A DNA stretch of 64,000 nt. Origin: Photobacterium aquae. GTDB lineage: Bacteria > Pseudomonadota > Gammaproteobacteria > Enterobacterales > Vibrionaceae. Within the stretch, counting starts at the first letter, position 1; each line of letters opens with the position of its first letter. The DNA is taken from NCBI RefSeq assembly GCF_001029445.1, contig NZ_LDOT01000006.1, positions 62,001 to 126,000 on the forward strand. The letters are read 5' to 3'. Shown in pieces: positions 55,282 to 64,000 of the stretch. A program made the position numbers and the translations under genes. The notes under the pieces are model-generated. The model was not told the DNA's origin, made no database searches, and saw nothing but the letters and a program-made list of their open reading frames with translations.

Positions 55282-56765
55282 AGTTTTGCCTCCTGCTGTG
55301 GTTGTGTTTTTGACATCAAGTTGATGATGACAGATGTCATCAGCATCACGCCGACCAATCCCCATCCAAGTAAGAGTAATTCTGCTTGGGTATAGCCGCC
55401 ATACCCATTGTTGAAGGTATTGATAAAATTCGTGAAGAGGATGATGGCGAGCAATGCTGGGCTCAAGAAACGCACGCATACCTCGAACCATCTACCGATA
55501 CTGAATTCCGAGATGCTGTTAACGTAATGGCGTATATCCGATATTTTTAATAGCCATGCAACGATCACAAGCTCGATAAGGCAGCTTGAAAGTAACGCGA
55601 TATTGTTAATGAAGTAATCGACCAAATCGAGGAGCAACAGCCCGCCGTTGGTGGCAAATGCCATCGAAATAACAAAGCCGCTGCCACACACAACAGAAGC
55701 AGCTTTCTTACGAGTCCAATGGAGTTTGTCTATTAGCGCAGAGGTCACAGCTTCGAGAATTGAAATGTGCGAACTCAATCCAGCGACTACCAATGCCAAA
55801 AAGAATAATGGCCCAAAAATGAAAGGCAGAGGTAAGAGGTTGATGGCGGCGGGTATGGTGACAAAGGCGAGGCCAACGCCTGCGGAGACAACCTCGGTTA
55901 TAGGTTTGGCTTGCTCTTGAGCCATATACCCCAATACCCCAAAGATCAGTAATCCTGCGGTGATGGAAAAGCCGCAGTTAATTAATACCGTCATAAAAGC
56001 ATTGTTATTGATGTCTGACTTTTCGGGTAAGTAGCTTGAATAGGCAATCATGATGGCAAAACCGACGCTGAGGGTGAAAAAGATTTGTCCGTAGGCTGCT
56101 GACCATACTTTTGCGTCCATGATTTTGCTGAAATCAGGTTGGAATAAATAGGTGAGCCCATCGAGGGCACCTGGTAGGAAGATGATCCGCCCGATGAGAG
56201 CCAATACCATGATAAACAGCAACGGCATCATAATTTTGCTTGCTCGCTCGATGCCCGCTTTTACGCCAGAGAATATCGCGGCAAAACTGATAGCCCAGGC
56301 AATGATCATCGGAATAGCAATATGTAATTGCAGCCCCCCTAATTGACTTGGTGAATTTTCACCAAGCTTTAGGTATTCAGTGAAGAAAAAGGCATTCGTA
56401 TCGTCCCCCCAACTTTGGCTAAATGAAAAACCAAGATAAGAAATAGCCCATCCAATGATCGCCACATAGTAGATCGCAATGATGGCGGCGATAGACACTT
56501 GAAACCAGCCTAGCCACTCAAATTTTCCGCCTAGTTGCGCGAAGGCGCGTGGCGCGGCGCCACGCAGTTTGTGACCAAGGCTGAACTCCATGATCATGAA
56601 AGGGATACCGGCGGTTAGCATGGCAAAAAGGTAAGGAATAAAAAAGGCGCCACCACCATTTTCGTAGGCCATATAGGGGAAGCGCCATATATTCCCCAAG
56701 CCAATGGCAGAGCCAACGGCGGCAAGAATAAAGCCAGCCCGAGAGCCCCATTGTTCACGTTTCAT
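55278..56765 (-). CDS. Sodium-dependent NSS (SNF) family symporter
   Basis: LeuT-fold sodium:neurotransmitter-symporter homologue of 495 residues with about twelve helices. The family start REQWGSRAGFILAAVGSAIG and then NIWRFPYMAYENGGGAFF (sodium and substrate site on helix 1) is intact. Likely substrate an amino acid; the coupled MetS-type small subunit points to methionine or alanine, but this is inference. Confidence 0.9.
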   Translation of the reverse strand: MKREQWGSRAGFILAAVGSAIGLGNIWRFPYMAYENGGGAFFIPYLFAMLTAGIPFMIMEFSLGHKLRGAAPRAFAQLGGKFEWLGWFQVSIAAIIAIYYVAIIGWAISYLGFSFSQSWGDDTNAFFFTEYLKLGENSPSQLGGLQLHIAIPMIIAWAISFAAIFSGVKAGIERASKIMMPLLFIMVLALIGRIIFLPGALDGLTYLFQPDFSKIMDAKVWSAAYGQIFFTLSVGFAIMIAYSSYLPEKSDINNNAFMTVLINCGFSITAGLLIFGVLGYMAQEQAKPITEVVSAGVGLAFVTIPAAINLLPLPFIFGPLFFLALVVAGLSSHISILEAVTSALIDKLHWTRKKAASVVCGSGFVISMAFATNGGLLLLDLVDYFINNIALLSSCLIELVIVAWLLKISDIRHYVNSISEFSIGRWFEVCVRFLSPALLAIILFTNFINTFNNGYGGYTQAELLLLGWGLVGVMLMTSVIINLMSKTQPQQEAKL

Positions 56766-56950
56766 ACATTTCTCCTTATGTACGGCGAATGTTAATAAAA
56801 CGTAGGATTAATTAGGGAAAACTTCCATTTCCAATCAGTGAGGTGGCATTGTTGTAGAGTTATAAACTATGTCTAATCGTGAGGGTAACGAGATGATCTG
56901 TAGGTTATTGTATTTTTATCTGAGTACTCACATGCGTGCTCAATAGGCAA

Positions 56951-56977
56951 AGAAAGGCCATTGATAATGGCCTTTCT
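56951..56977 (-). terminator. Terminator of the 56998 gene
   Basis: Perfect 12-base stem AGAAAGGCCATT/AATGGCCTTTCT with a three-base loop, 20 bases past the stop. Confidence 0.85.
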
Positions 56978-56997
56978 TTAGGGGCTATCAGCATATT

Positions 56998-57588
56998 TTA
57001 GAATGAGTATGTGATGCCGAGATTGGTTTGAATTTGATTCATCCACTCGGAATCAATTCTTATATTGCAGTCTTGTTCACCGGTAGGGAGAGTACAGCGG
57101 GTAGTTGTATCGCTATCAACTAAACTGGCCAGCCAGCGACCTTCGAGATTGACGGCCAGATTCTGAGTAAGGTGGAATTCGATACCGCCAAATAGGCCTG
57201 CTGAAAAGAGGAGATCGTCGGTACTCCAGTCAGCATCAATAATCGTTGCACCAAGGCTGGCACCAAAGTAGGTGGTTGCTTTGTTGAAGGTTTCCCAATA
57301 AAGGGCGCTTTGTAAGTGAGCATAGGTTAAAGAGCCGCTGCCAGTGATATTGGCAAAGTCAGTAGGCTGGTGGCTGAGGTATAAGCCGGTGCGACCGTTG
57401 TACAGATCTGTCATTAATCCAAGCGCATAGTGAACGTCATCTTCTGCTTCGACGTTGATGCCATTTACATCGGATAGGCCGTTAGTGAAACTGTATCCGA
57501 TATAGGGCGTGATATAGACGTTGTTGTTAGCGGCTGCCACGCTGGGCAATAACAGGGTAGTTGCAAGTAACAATAAATGCTTTTTCAT
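56998..57588 (-). CDS. Small outer-membrane beta-barrel protein
   Basis: A 196-residue exported protein with signal peptide MKKHLLLLATTLLLPSVAA, alternating beta strands and a terminal TNLGITYSF ending in phenylalanine, as for an eight-stranded OmpA/OmpW-like barrel. Two cysteines (RCTLPTGEQDC) near the C-terminus could form a loop disulfide. Exact family and role unknown. Confidence 0.75.
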   Translation of the reverse strand: MKKHLLLLATTLLLPSVAAANNNVYITPYIGYSFTNGLSDVNGINVEAEDDVHYALGLMTDLYNGRTGLYLSHQPTDFANITGSGSLTYAHLQSALYWETFNKATTYFGASLGATIIDADWSTDDLLFSAGLFGGIEFHLTQNLAVNLEGRWLASLVDSDTTTRCTLPTGEQDCNIRIDSEWMNQIQTNLGITYSF

Positions 57589-57730
57589 CTGCTTAATCCG
57601 AACGTTAACTGGTTAAATTTATTGTGACAGATTTCCGATAATACTGCTTTTTTGATTGTTGAAATCTTGAACTAAACCGAAAATGCCGTTAATAATTTGT
57701 TAAGCCATGACAAATAGTGAGGATGTTATG

Positions 57731-57820
57731 ATGGATTATGATCTGAAACTGGCCGTTGTTGTTGTAACTGTAACCATGACTGTTCTTTTGACCTTTGGTC
57801 TGATCTCTATTACTGTCTAA
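57731..57820 (+). CDS. YnhF-like small membrane protein (29 residues)
   Basis: A very short frame MDYDLKLAVVVVTVTMTVLLTFG, single predicted helix. The DLK start and GL near the end resemble E. coli YnhF, a 29-residue inner-membrane peptide of unknown role. GAGGA lies seven bases before this ATG; an ATG one codon earlier (57728) is less well spaced. The frame stands alone 88 bases ahead of the patatin gene. Confidence 0.55.
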   Translation: MDYDLKLAVVVVTVTMTVLLTFGLISITV

Positions 57821-57908
57821 TTTATCAGTAAAATTTGTCGAGTGGGCATTCCGTTATTGTTCAACTTATTGCGATATATTTGTTTTTTCGCTGTGTCGGA
57901 ACTGTTGT

Positions 57909-59102
57909 ATGACGAATCATTTGCCCTTCAGTCTAAAAGACTTGGATTTACAAGTTGTAAACAACTTCTCGTTGCAACTTAAGCAAGCACATAGAAGTAA
58001 AATAGCGTTGGTTGTCCAGGGGGGCGGCCAGCGGGGGATTTTTACAGCTGGCGTCTTTGATGCATTTCTGGAGGCCGGCTTTGACCCATTTGAGCTTTAT
58101 ATTGGCACCTCTGCCGGGGCTCTGAATCTGTCGTCTTATATTAGCCGCCAATCGAAATTCGGCTATAACTTTATCGTCGACTATACGACTGAAAATGCTT
58201 TTTTTAACCTCTATAAGTACCTGAGTCAGCAAAAAAGCATGGATTTAGACTGGGCTCTTGGTCAGGTTGCCGAGCAAGGAATAATGCCTTTGGATGTAGA
58301 GAGGGCTAGGGGGGTGTTAGAGCACCGTACCGCCTTAGCTTGTGTTACCCGCAAAGATACGCTGCAAGATATCTATATGCCGATGTATCAGGACAATTGG
58401 TGTGATGTATTGCGTGCCTCCTGTGCCATACCTGTGATCTATAATTTGCCGGTTTGTCTCGAGGATCTTGAATGGGTGGATGGTGGTGTTAGTGCTGCTG
58501 TACCTGTCAAAGAAGCATGGCGTCGCGGGGCAGATCTCGTAGTGGTGGTCAGAACAGAGCCGCTAGAATACAAGGCGGAAGAAAGGCGTTTCGACTGGCG
58601 TGCAAAAGTGGAAGCCAAACTACCGGATTACATCGAAAGGCTGAGTCTGAATGAGTCATTGGACAAGGTTAAGTCGTTTCATGCTGAGTTAACGGCCAAA
58701 TATGAACAATGGAAATATAGCCGAGGTGATGGTGATGAGGTTGATCCGTCGGCAAATGACGCAGAGCCCAAAGATTCGATGCTGTGGGAAGGCCAGCGCA
58801 AAATGCTAAATATCGAGCGTTTTGTGAAAACGGTTGGCAAGGGGCAGCGTAGCGATGTACTGGCTATGCTCAATACTTATTATTCGACTTACCGTGAAGC
58901 GCATGACTTTATGTATTCTCCGCCACCTGGCTTGAAAGTGATTCAGATCGCGCCTGAAAAAAGTTTGTGTAGTTGGGCACTCTTGAGTGACAAGGATGAT
59001 CTTGAGGTAGATTACCGAGAGGGCAAGGTCGTAGGTCGGCATTTTGTCGAGCATTTTGCCGATATACTTAACGACACAACGAGTTTGGGCAATCGCAATT
59101 AG
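57909..59102 (+). CDS. Patatin-like phospholipase (YjjU-type)
   Basis: Serine-aspartate lipid acyl hydrolase of 397 residues. Oxyanion motif VQGGGQRG near residue 37, nucleophile GTSAG near 75, and catalytic aspartate in EWVDGGVSAA near 195 are all present. The C-terminal half (about 250-397) is an added charged domain as in YjjU-type proteins. No signal peptide, so probably cytoplasmic or peripheral. Followed by a strong terminator shared with ppaC. Confidence 0.85.
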   Translation: MTNHLPFSLKDLDLQVVNNFSLQLKQAHRSKIALVVQGGGQRGIFTAGVFDAFLEAGFDPFELYIGTSAGALNLSSYISRQSKFGYNFIVDYTTENAFFNLYKYLSQQKSMDLDWALGQVAEQGIMPLDVERARGVLEHRTALACVTRKDTLQDIYMPMYQDNWCDVLRASCAIPVIYNLPVCLEDLEWVDGGVSAAVPVKEAWRRGADLVVVVRTEPLEYKAEERRFDWRAKVEAKLPDYIERLSLNESLDKVKSFHAELTAKYEQWKYSRGDGDEVDPSANDAEPKDSMLWEGQRKMLNIERFVKTVGKGQRSDVLAMLNTYYSTYREAHDFMYSPPPGLKVIQIAPEKSLCSWALLSDKDDLEVDYREGKVVGRHFVEHFADILNDTTSLGNRN

Positions 59103-59116
59103 CGGCTGTCATTTAT

Positions 59117-59147
59117 AAAAAAAGGAACCCAAGCGGGTTCCTTTTTT
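59117..59147. terminator. Bidirectional terminator between patatin gene and ppaC
   Basis: Stem AAAAAAGGAACCC/GGGTTCCTTTTTT with a four-base loop and U-tracts both ways between converging genes. Confidence 0.94.
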
Positions 59148-59174
59148 ATCTGTATCGGTAATCCGTTGACAGGA

Positions 59175-60080
59175 TTAGGCAAGTACAGTTTGTAGCCAAG
59201 GCCAGCCTTGCTTTTTACGGCTTAGCGTGTCTTTCATCATTAGCATGCCGTCTTCAGCGTGCTGATCCAGCGTTGCATTCCACTCGCCTTTGTAAAGTAG
59301 GCGTGTTGTGCTGGTGGTGATGTCAGTTAGCATTAGTGCTGCCATTGCTAGGCCTTCTTCGTCACAACGACGCTGAAGATCGGCTTCAAGCTCTTCGATC
59401 ATGCTGTCAACTTGCTCAAGAGTCGCTAGCTCGATTTGACCAACAACAACGTCACGGTTGTTGAATGGGTAAGCTTTAAGGTCTTTTTCTACTAGCTGAG
59501 CGGCAGATAGACCTTCGATGTCAGTTTTTGCGATAAGAAGTGCTTTGATGAATGCATCCAAATCCTGAACATCAGCGATTTTAGCAAGCTCTTCAACTGC
59601 GTCTTTGTCTTTCTGAGTACAAGTTGGAGAGGCAAAACCAACTGTGTCGCTTAGGATTGCAGACATCATAAGGATCGCTAGTGGGCGAGTGATCTCTGTG
59701 TTTTCCATCTTGAACAGGTTGAACATGATGGTACAAGTACAGCCGACAGGCCAGATCCATGCTTCAAGCGGGTTAACGGTTGTTACATCACCTAGACGGT
59801 GGTGGTCAACGATACCCATGATCTCTGCCTGTGCGATGTCGTCAGGACCCTGAGCTAGGTCAGAGTAGTCAACAAGCCAAATTTTCTCGCCAGCTACGCC
59901 AGTGCACATTTCTGGCTGCTCAACGCCAGCTTGCTCTAGGATGTGCTGTGTTTCACGGTTCAGTTCGCCTTGACGTACTGCTTTAGCTTCTAGGCCGCGA
60001 GCTTTTAGAAGCTCAGCACCAACGAGTGCTGAACAGATGCTATCACTATCAGGGTTTTTGTGACCAACTACTTGAATCAT
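59175..60080 (-). CDS. ppaC: Manganese-dependent inorganic pyrophosphatase
   Basis: Family II (DHH) pyrophosphatase of 301 residues that splits pyrophosphate to phosphate. Metal-ligand motifs GHKNPDSDSICSA at residue 6 and the signature MGIVDHHRLGD near 92 are intact, and the C-terminal DHHA2 part ends in SRKKQGWPWLQTVLA. Codons look optimised, as for a highly expressed gene. Confidence 0.93.
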   Translation of the reverse strand: MIQVVGHKNPDSDSICSALVGAELLKARGLEAKAVRQGELNRETQHILEQAGVEQPEMCTGVAGEKIWLVDYSDLAQGPDDIAQAEIMGIVDHHRLGDVTTVNPLEAWIWPVGCTCTIMFNLFKMENTEITRPLAILMMSAILSDTVGFASPTCTQKDKDAVEELAKIADVQDLDAFIKALLIAKTDIEGLSAAQLVEKDLKAYPFNNRDVVVGQIELATLEQVDSMIEELEADLQRRCDEEGLAMAALMLTDITTSTTRLLYKGEWNATLDQHAEDGMLMMKDTLSRKKQGWPWLQTVLA

Positions 60081-60242
60081 GTTGTTTCCTTTACTACGTC
60101 TGGCAGATAACTCTGCAAAACTAATAACTTATTCGAAATTTATCCGAATGGACAATTGAACTAACCGGACAATTTTAGAGTTTTTGGCAGAAATAACAAA
60201 TGAACTTATTGAAAATTAGTTCGGTTGTCTATTTAGCCAGCA

Positions 60243-61862
60243 TCATGCCACGGATGTTACGGGCTCGATAGGCGAGGCCGTTTGTGGGTGCTCCGCATTC
60301 TTCATGTACTCAAGCAATGCATTGAATGGCATTGGTTGGGCAAAGTAGTATCCCTGAATGAGGTAGACGCCGCGATTTTTTAAATACTCAACTTGTTGAG
60401 CATTTTCAACACCCTCTGCAATGATTTTGAGCCCTGCATGTTGAGCAAAGAGGATAATCGATTCAAGGATTTTGGTTTTGATATCCTCGGTGCCGATTGT
60501 GTCGATGAACATTTTGTCGATTTTCAAACAACCAATTGGCAAACTCTGGAGATAACTGAAGCCGCCATATCCTGTCCCTGCATCGTCCAGCTTGATGGTG
60601 ATACCATGTTCGCAGAGTAAGCCAAGGCTTTGTTTGGCAAGTTCCATATTGTTAAACGGTGTTCGCTCGGTAACTTCAAACGAAAGGCGTTTAGCATCAA
60701 GCTGATGAGTATGCAGTAGGTCGATCACCCACTGGCTGAACGCTGGGTTTTCAAGCTGGGTAGGCATAGCATTGATACTGACGATGCCACCGATTGCTCG
60801 TCCCTTGTTTGATGAAAGCTGACAGAAAACCTGTCTGATCAATGATTCGGTGATCTCAAAAATCTGCCCCGTATGCTCGGCAGTGGGGACAAAGTGATCC
60901 GGAGACAGAAGATCGCCATTTTCCAGTTTCCAGCGTACCAATACTTCACACCCGACCATTTTATTGAGCTGGGTATTGATAATAGGTTGATAGTAAGGCG
61001 TAAATTGATTGCGTTTTAAGCCTTTTTGAATCATATCGCGAAGATTACCTGCTTCGTTATTGCGAAAACGTAGGACGAGGCAGAAGGTCAGCAATAGAGA
61101 CAGTAGCAACAGTTGAATGATAATAATGTCATTGCCGACAAGTTTGGCTATACCGTTTTCAGTCGCAAAGATCTTGATTTTATAGATAGGACTGAATCTT
61201 TTGGCCGCGATAAATTGATAAGTGTTGGCACTGTCTTTGGGATAAATAGGAAGACTATGTTCACCTGATGTGAGGTACATAGCTAGGCATCCGCTACAGG
61301 TTTCGCTGTCGGTAAACACGTTTTGGAAGGGTTCTGTGATAACGGTTACCAGCCCGCGAGGGAGGGCATAGCTAATCTTCAGTCTATGGTTGTCATAGGG
61401 CTCGATGCTAAAGAGCGTGTCACCAAGCTGACCATTGATTTTTGTATTGGTGTCAGCTTCTTGCTCGATAGGTGCATAATTTTTGATTAGCCGAACCCCG
61501 TGACCATATATAGAACAATGGTTGGAAAGGTTAGTTATTTCAATTAGCTGGATCGCTGAGGATTTTTCTACGGTCTTGCGAAGTAATGAAATATCGTTGT
61601 CATCACAGGAGTAGGCCAGCTTTTCGGATAAGTCCTGTACTTCGTTGTCGATGTGGATAAACCGACTTTGGTAAAATTGATACAGGTTATCTAAACGGCT
61701 AGAGACATCAGCCTTAAACAGTGTTGTATTAAGAAAATTGGTTGATTGGTTTATCAGCGAAAAGCCAATGACAAACACAAGGCCCGGCCATCGCCATCTG
61801 TGCCAAAGTGTGGACTTCATGATGTCTATAACTACTGGGATTAAAAACCGCCATTTGAACAT
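60243..61862 (-). CDS. Membrane EAL-domain c-di-GMP phosphodiesterase with CSS-type sensor
   Basis: A 539-residue protein: helix about 25-50, a periplasmic domain (about 50-240) with cysteine motifs (YSCDD, NHCSIY, CSGC) like CSS-motif sensors, a second helix (about 250-270) and a C-terminal EAL domain. Catalytic marks are intact: EVLVRW, INAMPTQL, EVTE, DDAGTGY, LKIDKMF, IAEGVE and QGYYF. The EAL triad reads EVL, and GTGYGG replaces GTGYSS; all metal-ligand acids remain. The start at 61862 has weak GGA; MKSTLWH at 61820 is possible. It should lower c-di-GMP, with disulfide state as possible input. Confidence 0.87.
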   Translation of the reverse strand: MFKWRFLIPVVIDIMKSTLWHRWRWPGLVFVIGFSLINQSTNFLNTTLFKADVSSRLDNLYQFYQSRFIHIDNEVQDLSEKLAYSCDDNDISLLRKTVEKSSAIQLIEITNLSNHCSIYGHGVRLIKNYAPIEQEADTNTKINGQLGDTLFSIEPYDNHRLKISYALPRGLVTVITEPFQNVFTDSETCSGCLAMYLTSGEHSLPIYPKDSANTYQFIAAKRFSPIYKIKIFATENGIAKLVGNDIIIIQLLLLSLLLTFCLVLRFRNNEAGNLRDMIQKGLKRNQFTPYYQPIINTQLNKMVGCEVLVRWKLENGDLLSPDHFVPTAEHTGQIFEITESLIRQVFCQLSSNKGRAIGGIVSINAMPTQLENPAFSQWVIDLLHTHQLDAKRLSFEVTERTPFNNMELAKQSLGLLCEHGITIKLDDAGTGYGGFSYLQSLPIGCLKIDKMFIDTIGTEDIKTKILESIILFAQHAGLKIIAEGVENAQQVEYLKNRGVYLIQGYYFAQPMPFNALLEYMKNAEHPQTASPIEPVTSVA

Positions 61863-62003
61863 AAATCCATTTAATATGATAGCTAAATAGGGCGTGTAAT
61901 AGACAGGTATATTCCTTATGGGTATGTTGCAGGCGTTGTATTGAGTGTATTTTACACAATTGTTTTAAATTGATTTTGATAGCGTCTCAATTCGCTGGGG
62001 GAA

Positions 62004-62348
62004 ATGGCAATGGTATGGGTGGTTATGCCAATAGTATTAAGCTATTGGTTGCAAGCGGCGCATTTTCTGCGAATAGGAAATGGTGTCGGTTTTTGGTGTA
62101 GTTTTTTGTTTCCATTGCTACTTGTGATAAAAGCCCGTTGGGTGCCTAAAGTGGTGATGCTTGGATTGGTAGTTATCTCGGTTAATTGGGTCTTTGTCAC
62201 TTATCAAATATTAGTGGAAAGATTGATGCAGGGAGGAGACTGGCTACGTATGTTATTGATTATGGGCTTTGTTATTTGCTTTACTTTGATGTCTATGGCG
62301 ATGTTTTATACGAATGCTCTGACAAGGCGTTATTGCGGTATGAAGTGA
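62004..62348 (+). CDS. Hypothetical membrane protein
   Basis: A 114-residue protein with about four hydrophobic segments (roughly 5-20, 30-44, 50-68 and 80-104) and a basic C-terminus. No family recognised. The gene is preceded by GGGGGAAATGGCA; ribosome site GGGGGAA is close to the ATG. Divergent from the EAL gene. Confidence 0.6.
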   Translation: MAMVWVVMPIVLSYWLQAAHFLRIGNGVGFWCSFLFPLLLVIKARWVPKVVMLGLVVISVNWVFVTYQILVERLMQGGDWLRMLLIMGFVICFTLMSMAMFYTNALTRRYCGMK

Positions 62349-62563
62349 AACAGTAAGGTGAGTAGTGGGGAGAGAGCATCATGTAGTGAATATCCGTACA
62401 AATCTTAGTGTTGATTTGTTATGTTATAACATTATAAGTTAGAGGCAGGCTATTTGCGCCGTAATGCCTTTGTGCTGTTTTAGTGTCATAATTTTAGATA
62501 TCATCAGTGGTATTGTCTCTCACTGTCCGGGCTGCCCGGGTGTAGAAATATATTAGGAACAAC

Positions 62564-63163
62564 ATGGTAACTGTAAGGGCACGAGTGCCATTTAAAGTCG
62601 GCCAGAAAAGTCATATTCCGGCTGATCTGCTTTCATTCAATGGGTTGGAATCGGGCAAAGAGCATGTAGCTCTGATTTTCAATCAGGCAGACAAACAAGG
62701 TCAGCCACCTCTGGTTCGTATGCATTCTGAGTGCTTAACTGGGGATGTGTTTCATTCATCACGCTGTGACTGTGGTGAGCAACTTGATGAGACGATTGTA
62801 AAAATGGGCGAGGAAGGCGGGGTATTGCTGTACTTGCGTCAGGAAGGCCGTGGTATTGGTTTATATAATAAAATCGATGCCTACGAATTACAAAGTCAGG
62901 GTATGAACACCTATGAAGCCAATAATCATCTAGGTTTTGGTGATGATCTGCGTGAGTTCACTGAAGCCGCAATGATGCTTCAGGCATTGGGACTGAAGAA
63001 GATCCGTCTGATTACCAATAATCCAAAGAAAATTCAGGATCTCGAAGCACTAGGCATTGAGATTGAGGAAGTTGTTGGTACTAAGGCTTATGTGAAAGAC
63101 GGTAACGAATACTATCTGAAAACAAAAGCAAGTCACGGTAAGCATCGCTTCCATTTCGATTGA
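62564..63163 (+). CDS. ribA: GTP cyclohydrolase II RibA
   Basis: First enzyme of riboflavin synthesis, 199 residues. Zinc cysteines are in [19 protein letters not shown] near residue 54, and the GTP site [13 protein letters not shown] follows. It is a stand-alone RibA, not fused to RibB. A CCGGGC-T-GCCCGG dyad (62527-62539) lies in the leader; no FMN riboswitch consensus was seen. Confidence 0.94.
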   Translation: MVTVRARVPFKVGQKSHIPADLLSFNGLESGKEHVALIFNQADKQGQPPLVRMHSECLTGDVFHSSRCDCGEQLDETIVKMGEEGGVLLYLRQEGRGIGLYNKIDAYELQSQGMNTYEANNHLGFGDDLREFTEAAMMLQALGLKKIRLITNNPKKIQDLEALGIEIEEVVGTKAYVKDGNEYYLKTKASHGKHRFHFD

Positions 63164-63185
63164 TATTCATCACTCGTATACCTTC

Positions 63186-63211
63186 AAAACCCCGCAAATG
63201 CGGGGTTTTTT
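63186..63211 (+). terminator. Terminator of ribA
   Basis: Stem AAAACCCCGCA/TGCGGGGTTTT with a two-base loop and a T run, 23 bases past the stop. Confidence 0.94.
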
Positions 63212-63558
63212 GTTATGCGGCGTCACAGGTCCGATACATTGAAGTCACTTGTAAATCTTGTTTCTTAGTGTGATCTAAATCTTCTTTCAGTTTTCGATCA
63301 TATTTATTTGTCATTATCTTTTCTAATGAATCTCATAATAAACAATCGTGTGAATCAATGCGTTATTTTATTGCCAGAAAATACGTTCAGGATTAGTATC
63401 TGCGCATCTTGGTAGATTATGATTCCGTGAAAATGTAAAAACAAAGCAATTGCTTTTATATTGAAAGAAAAACACAGAGTTATATTCTGATTGGTGGTGG
63501 TTTTTTCCACTGTTTTCCGTCGTTAACGATATTTTATTCTGTAATAAGGATTTTGGTT
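63212..63558. other. Intergenic region before emrD
   Basis: About 350 AT-rich bases with no supported gene. It should contain the emrD promoter; the ribosome site AAGGA is at 63546-63550. Confidence 0.4.
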
Positions 63559-64000
63559 GTGAAACAGCAATCGTCTTCCGCTAGCATGGCGAAATTGTTA
63601 TTCCTATTGATTATTTTGGTCGCTGTTGGTCAGATGACACAGACTATGTATGTGCCTTCTATCCCAGCCATGTCAGAATTTTTCTCTGTTAAGTCTGCTT
63701 ACCTGCAGGCTGTAATGGCGGCATATTTGATCCCTTACGGCTTGTCGCAGTTCATTTATGGCCCGCTCTCAGATCGCATTGGCCGCCGTCCGGTGATTTT
63801 ACTGGGTATGGGGATTTTCCTGTTGGGCATCGTGAGTGCATTGTTTGCCCCAAGCTTCGAGTGGTTTTTGGCTGCCAGCTTTGTCCAGGGTATGGGAACC
63901 GGTTGTAGTGGGGCTATGTGCCGTACCGTTACCCGAGATTGTTATGAAGGTGAAGACCTGCACCGCGCGAACAGTTTAGTGAGCATGGGCATTATCTTTT
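63559..64000 (+). CDS. emrD: EmrD-like MFS multidrug transporter, cut by window edge
   Basis: First 147 codons of a twelve-helix drug:H+ antiporter. GTG start eight bases after AAGGA. The sequence LLIILVAVGQMTQTMYVPSI, then IYGPLSDRIGRRPV (motif A) and VQGMGTGCSGAM, is close to E. coli EmrD. The rest lies right of the window. Confidence 0.87.
   Translation, partial: MKQQSSSASMAKLLFLLIILVAVGQMTQTMYVPSIPAMSEFFSVKSAYLQAVMAAYLIPYGLSQFIYGPLSDRIGRRPVILLGMGIFLLGIVSALFAPSFEWFLAASFVQGMGTGCSGAMCRTVTRDCYEGEDLHRANSLVSMGIIF

Noticed and set aside
62527..62539. CCGGGC-T-GCCCGG dyad before ribA as an FMN riboswitch part
   Set aside because: None of the conserved FMN-aptamer blocks are near; it is only a short G+C stem.

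Overview
The window looks like chromosomal DNA of a marine gammaproteobacterium of the family Vibrionaceae. A Photobacterium-type genome fits best, but the sequence alone does not fix the species. Evidence: a TonB1/ExbB/ExbD-HutBCD haem uptake operon divergent from hutWXZ, a c-di-GMP riboswitch in front of a tfoY-type gene, the Vibrionaceae-type PLP aspartate decarboxylase PanP, DUF2860 and DUF2986 proteins, and two TMAO reductase clusters. No tRNA, rRNA, CRISPR array, insertion sequence or phage gene was seen.

Layout. 1-3632 (minus): a torE-torC-torA TMAO respiration operon, with torA cut by the window edge. 4079-7005 (minus): artPIQM arginine uptake. 7183-7226: a GCAGA tandem repeat. 7331-9737: a divergent purine exporter/regulator pair (punC/punR). 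9775-17742 (minus): a DUF2986 protein, a ynjBCD-ynjF-like ABC cluster, a VTT-flavoprotein fusion, an AhpD-like protein and an unknown membrane protein. 18270-19161 (minus): tfoY with its GEMM-I c-di-GMP riboswitch and a perfect CRP site. 19296-20300: purR. 20626-28101: haem uptake and breakdown around two Fur boxes. 28304-29038: two small unknown proteins. 29373-44817 (plus): an 18-gene ethanolamine-utilisation microcompartment operon. 44874-51177: an unknown periplasmic protein, torD, torA, torC and divergent torR. 51623-63163: panP, DUF2860 protein and partner, an NSS-family symporter with its small subunit, a small beta-barrel, a YnhF-like peptide, a patatin phospholipase, manganese pyrophosphatase, an EAL phosphodiesterase and ribA. 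63559-end: emrD, cut by the edge.

The central feature is the eut operon. Its order is eutS-P-Q-T-D-M-M-N-E-J-G-A-B-C-L, then a PduS-like cobalamin reductase, a PduT-like iron-sulfur shell protein and eutH. Compared with the enterobacterial operon, eutK and eutR are absent, eutM is duplicated, eutH is moved to the end, and a pduS-pduT redox pair is added. Ethanolamine enters (EutH), is deaminated inside the shell by EutBC with adenosylcobalamin made by EutT and kept active by EutA, and acetaldehyde goes to EutE (acetyl-CoA) or EutG (ethanol); EutD/EutP/EutQ then yield acetyl phosphate, acetate and ATP. The PduS/PduT pair probably carries electrons across the shell to reduce cobalamin for EutT.

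Anaerobic or low-oxygen themes recur: two TMAO reductases, ethanolamine fermentation, a radical-SAM haem protein, and a perfect FNR-type palindrome in a convergent gap. A second link is c-di-GMP: the tfoY riboswitch and an apparently intact EAL phosphodiesterase are in the same window. All functional names come from recognised protein similarity and motifs; no database search was possible.
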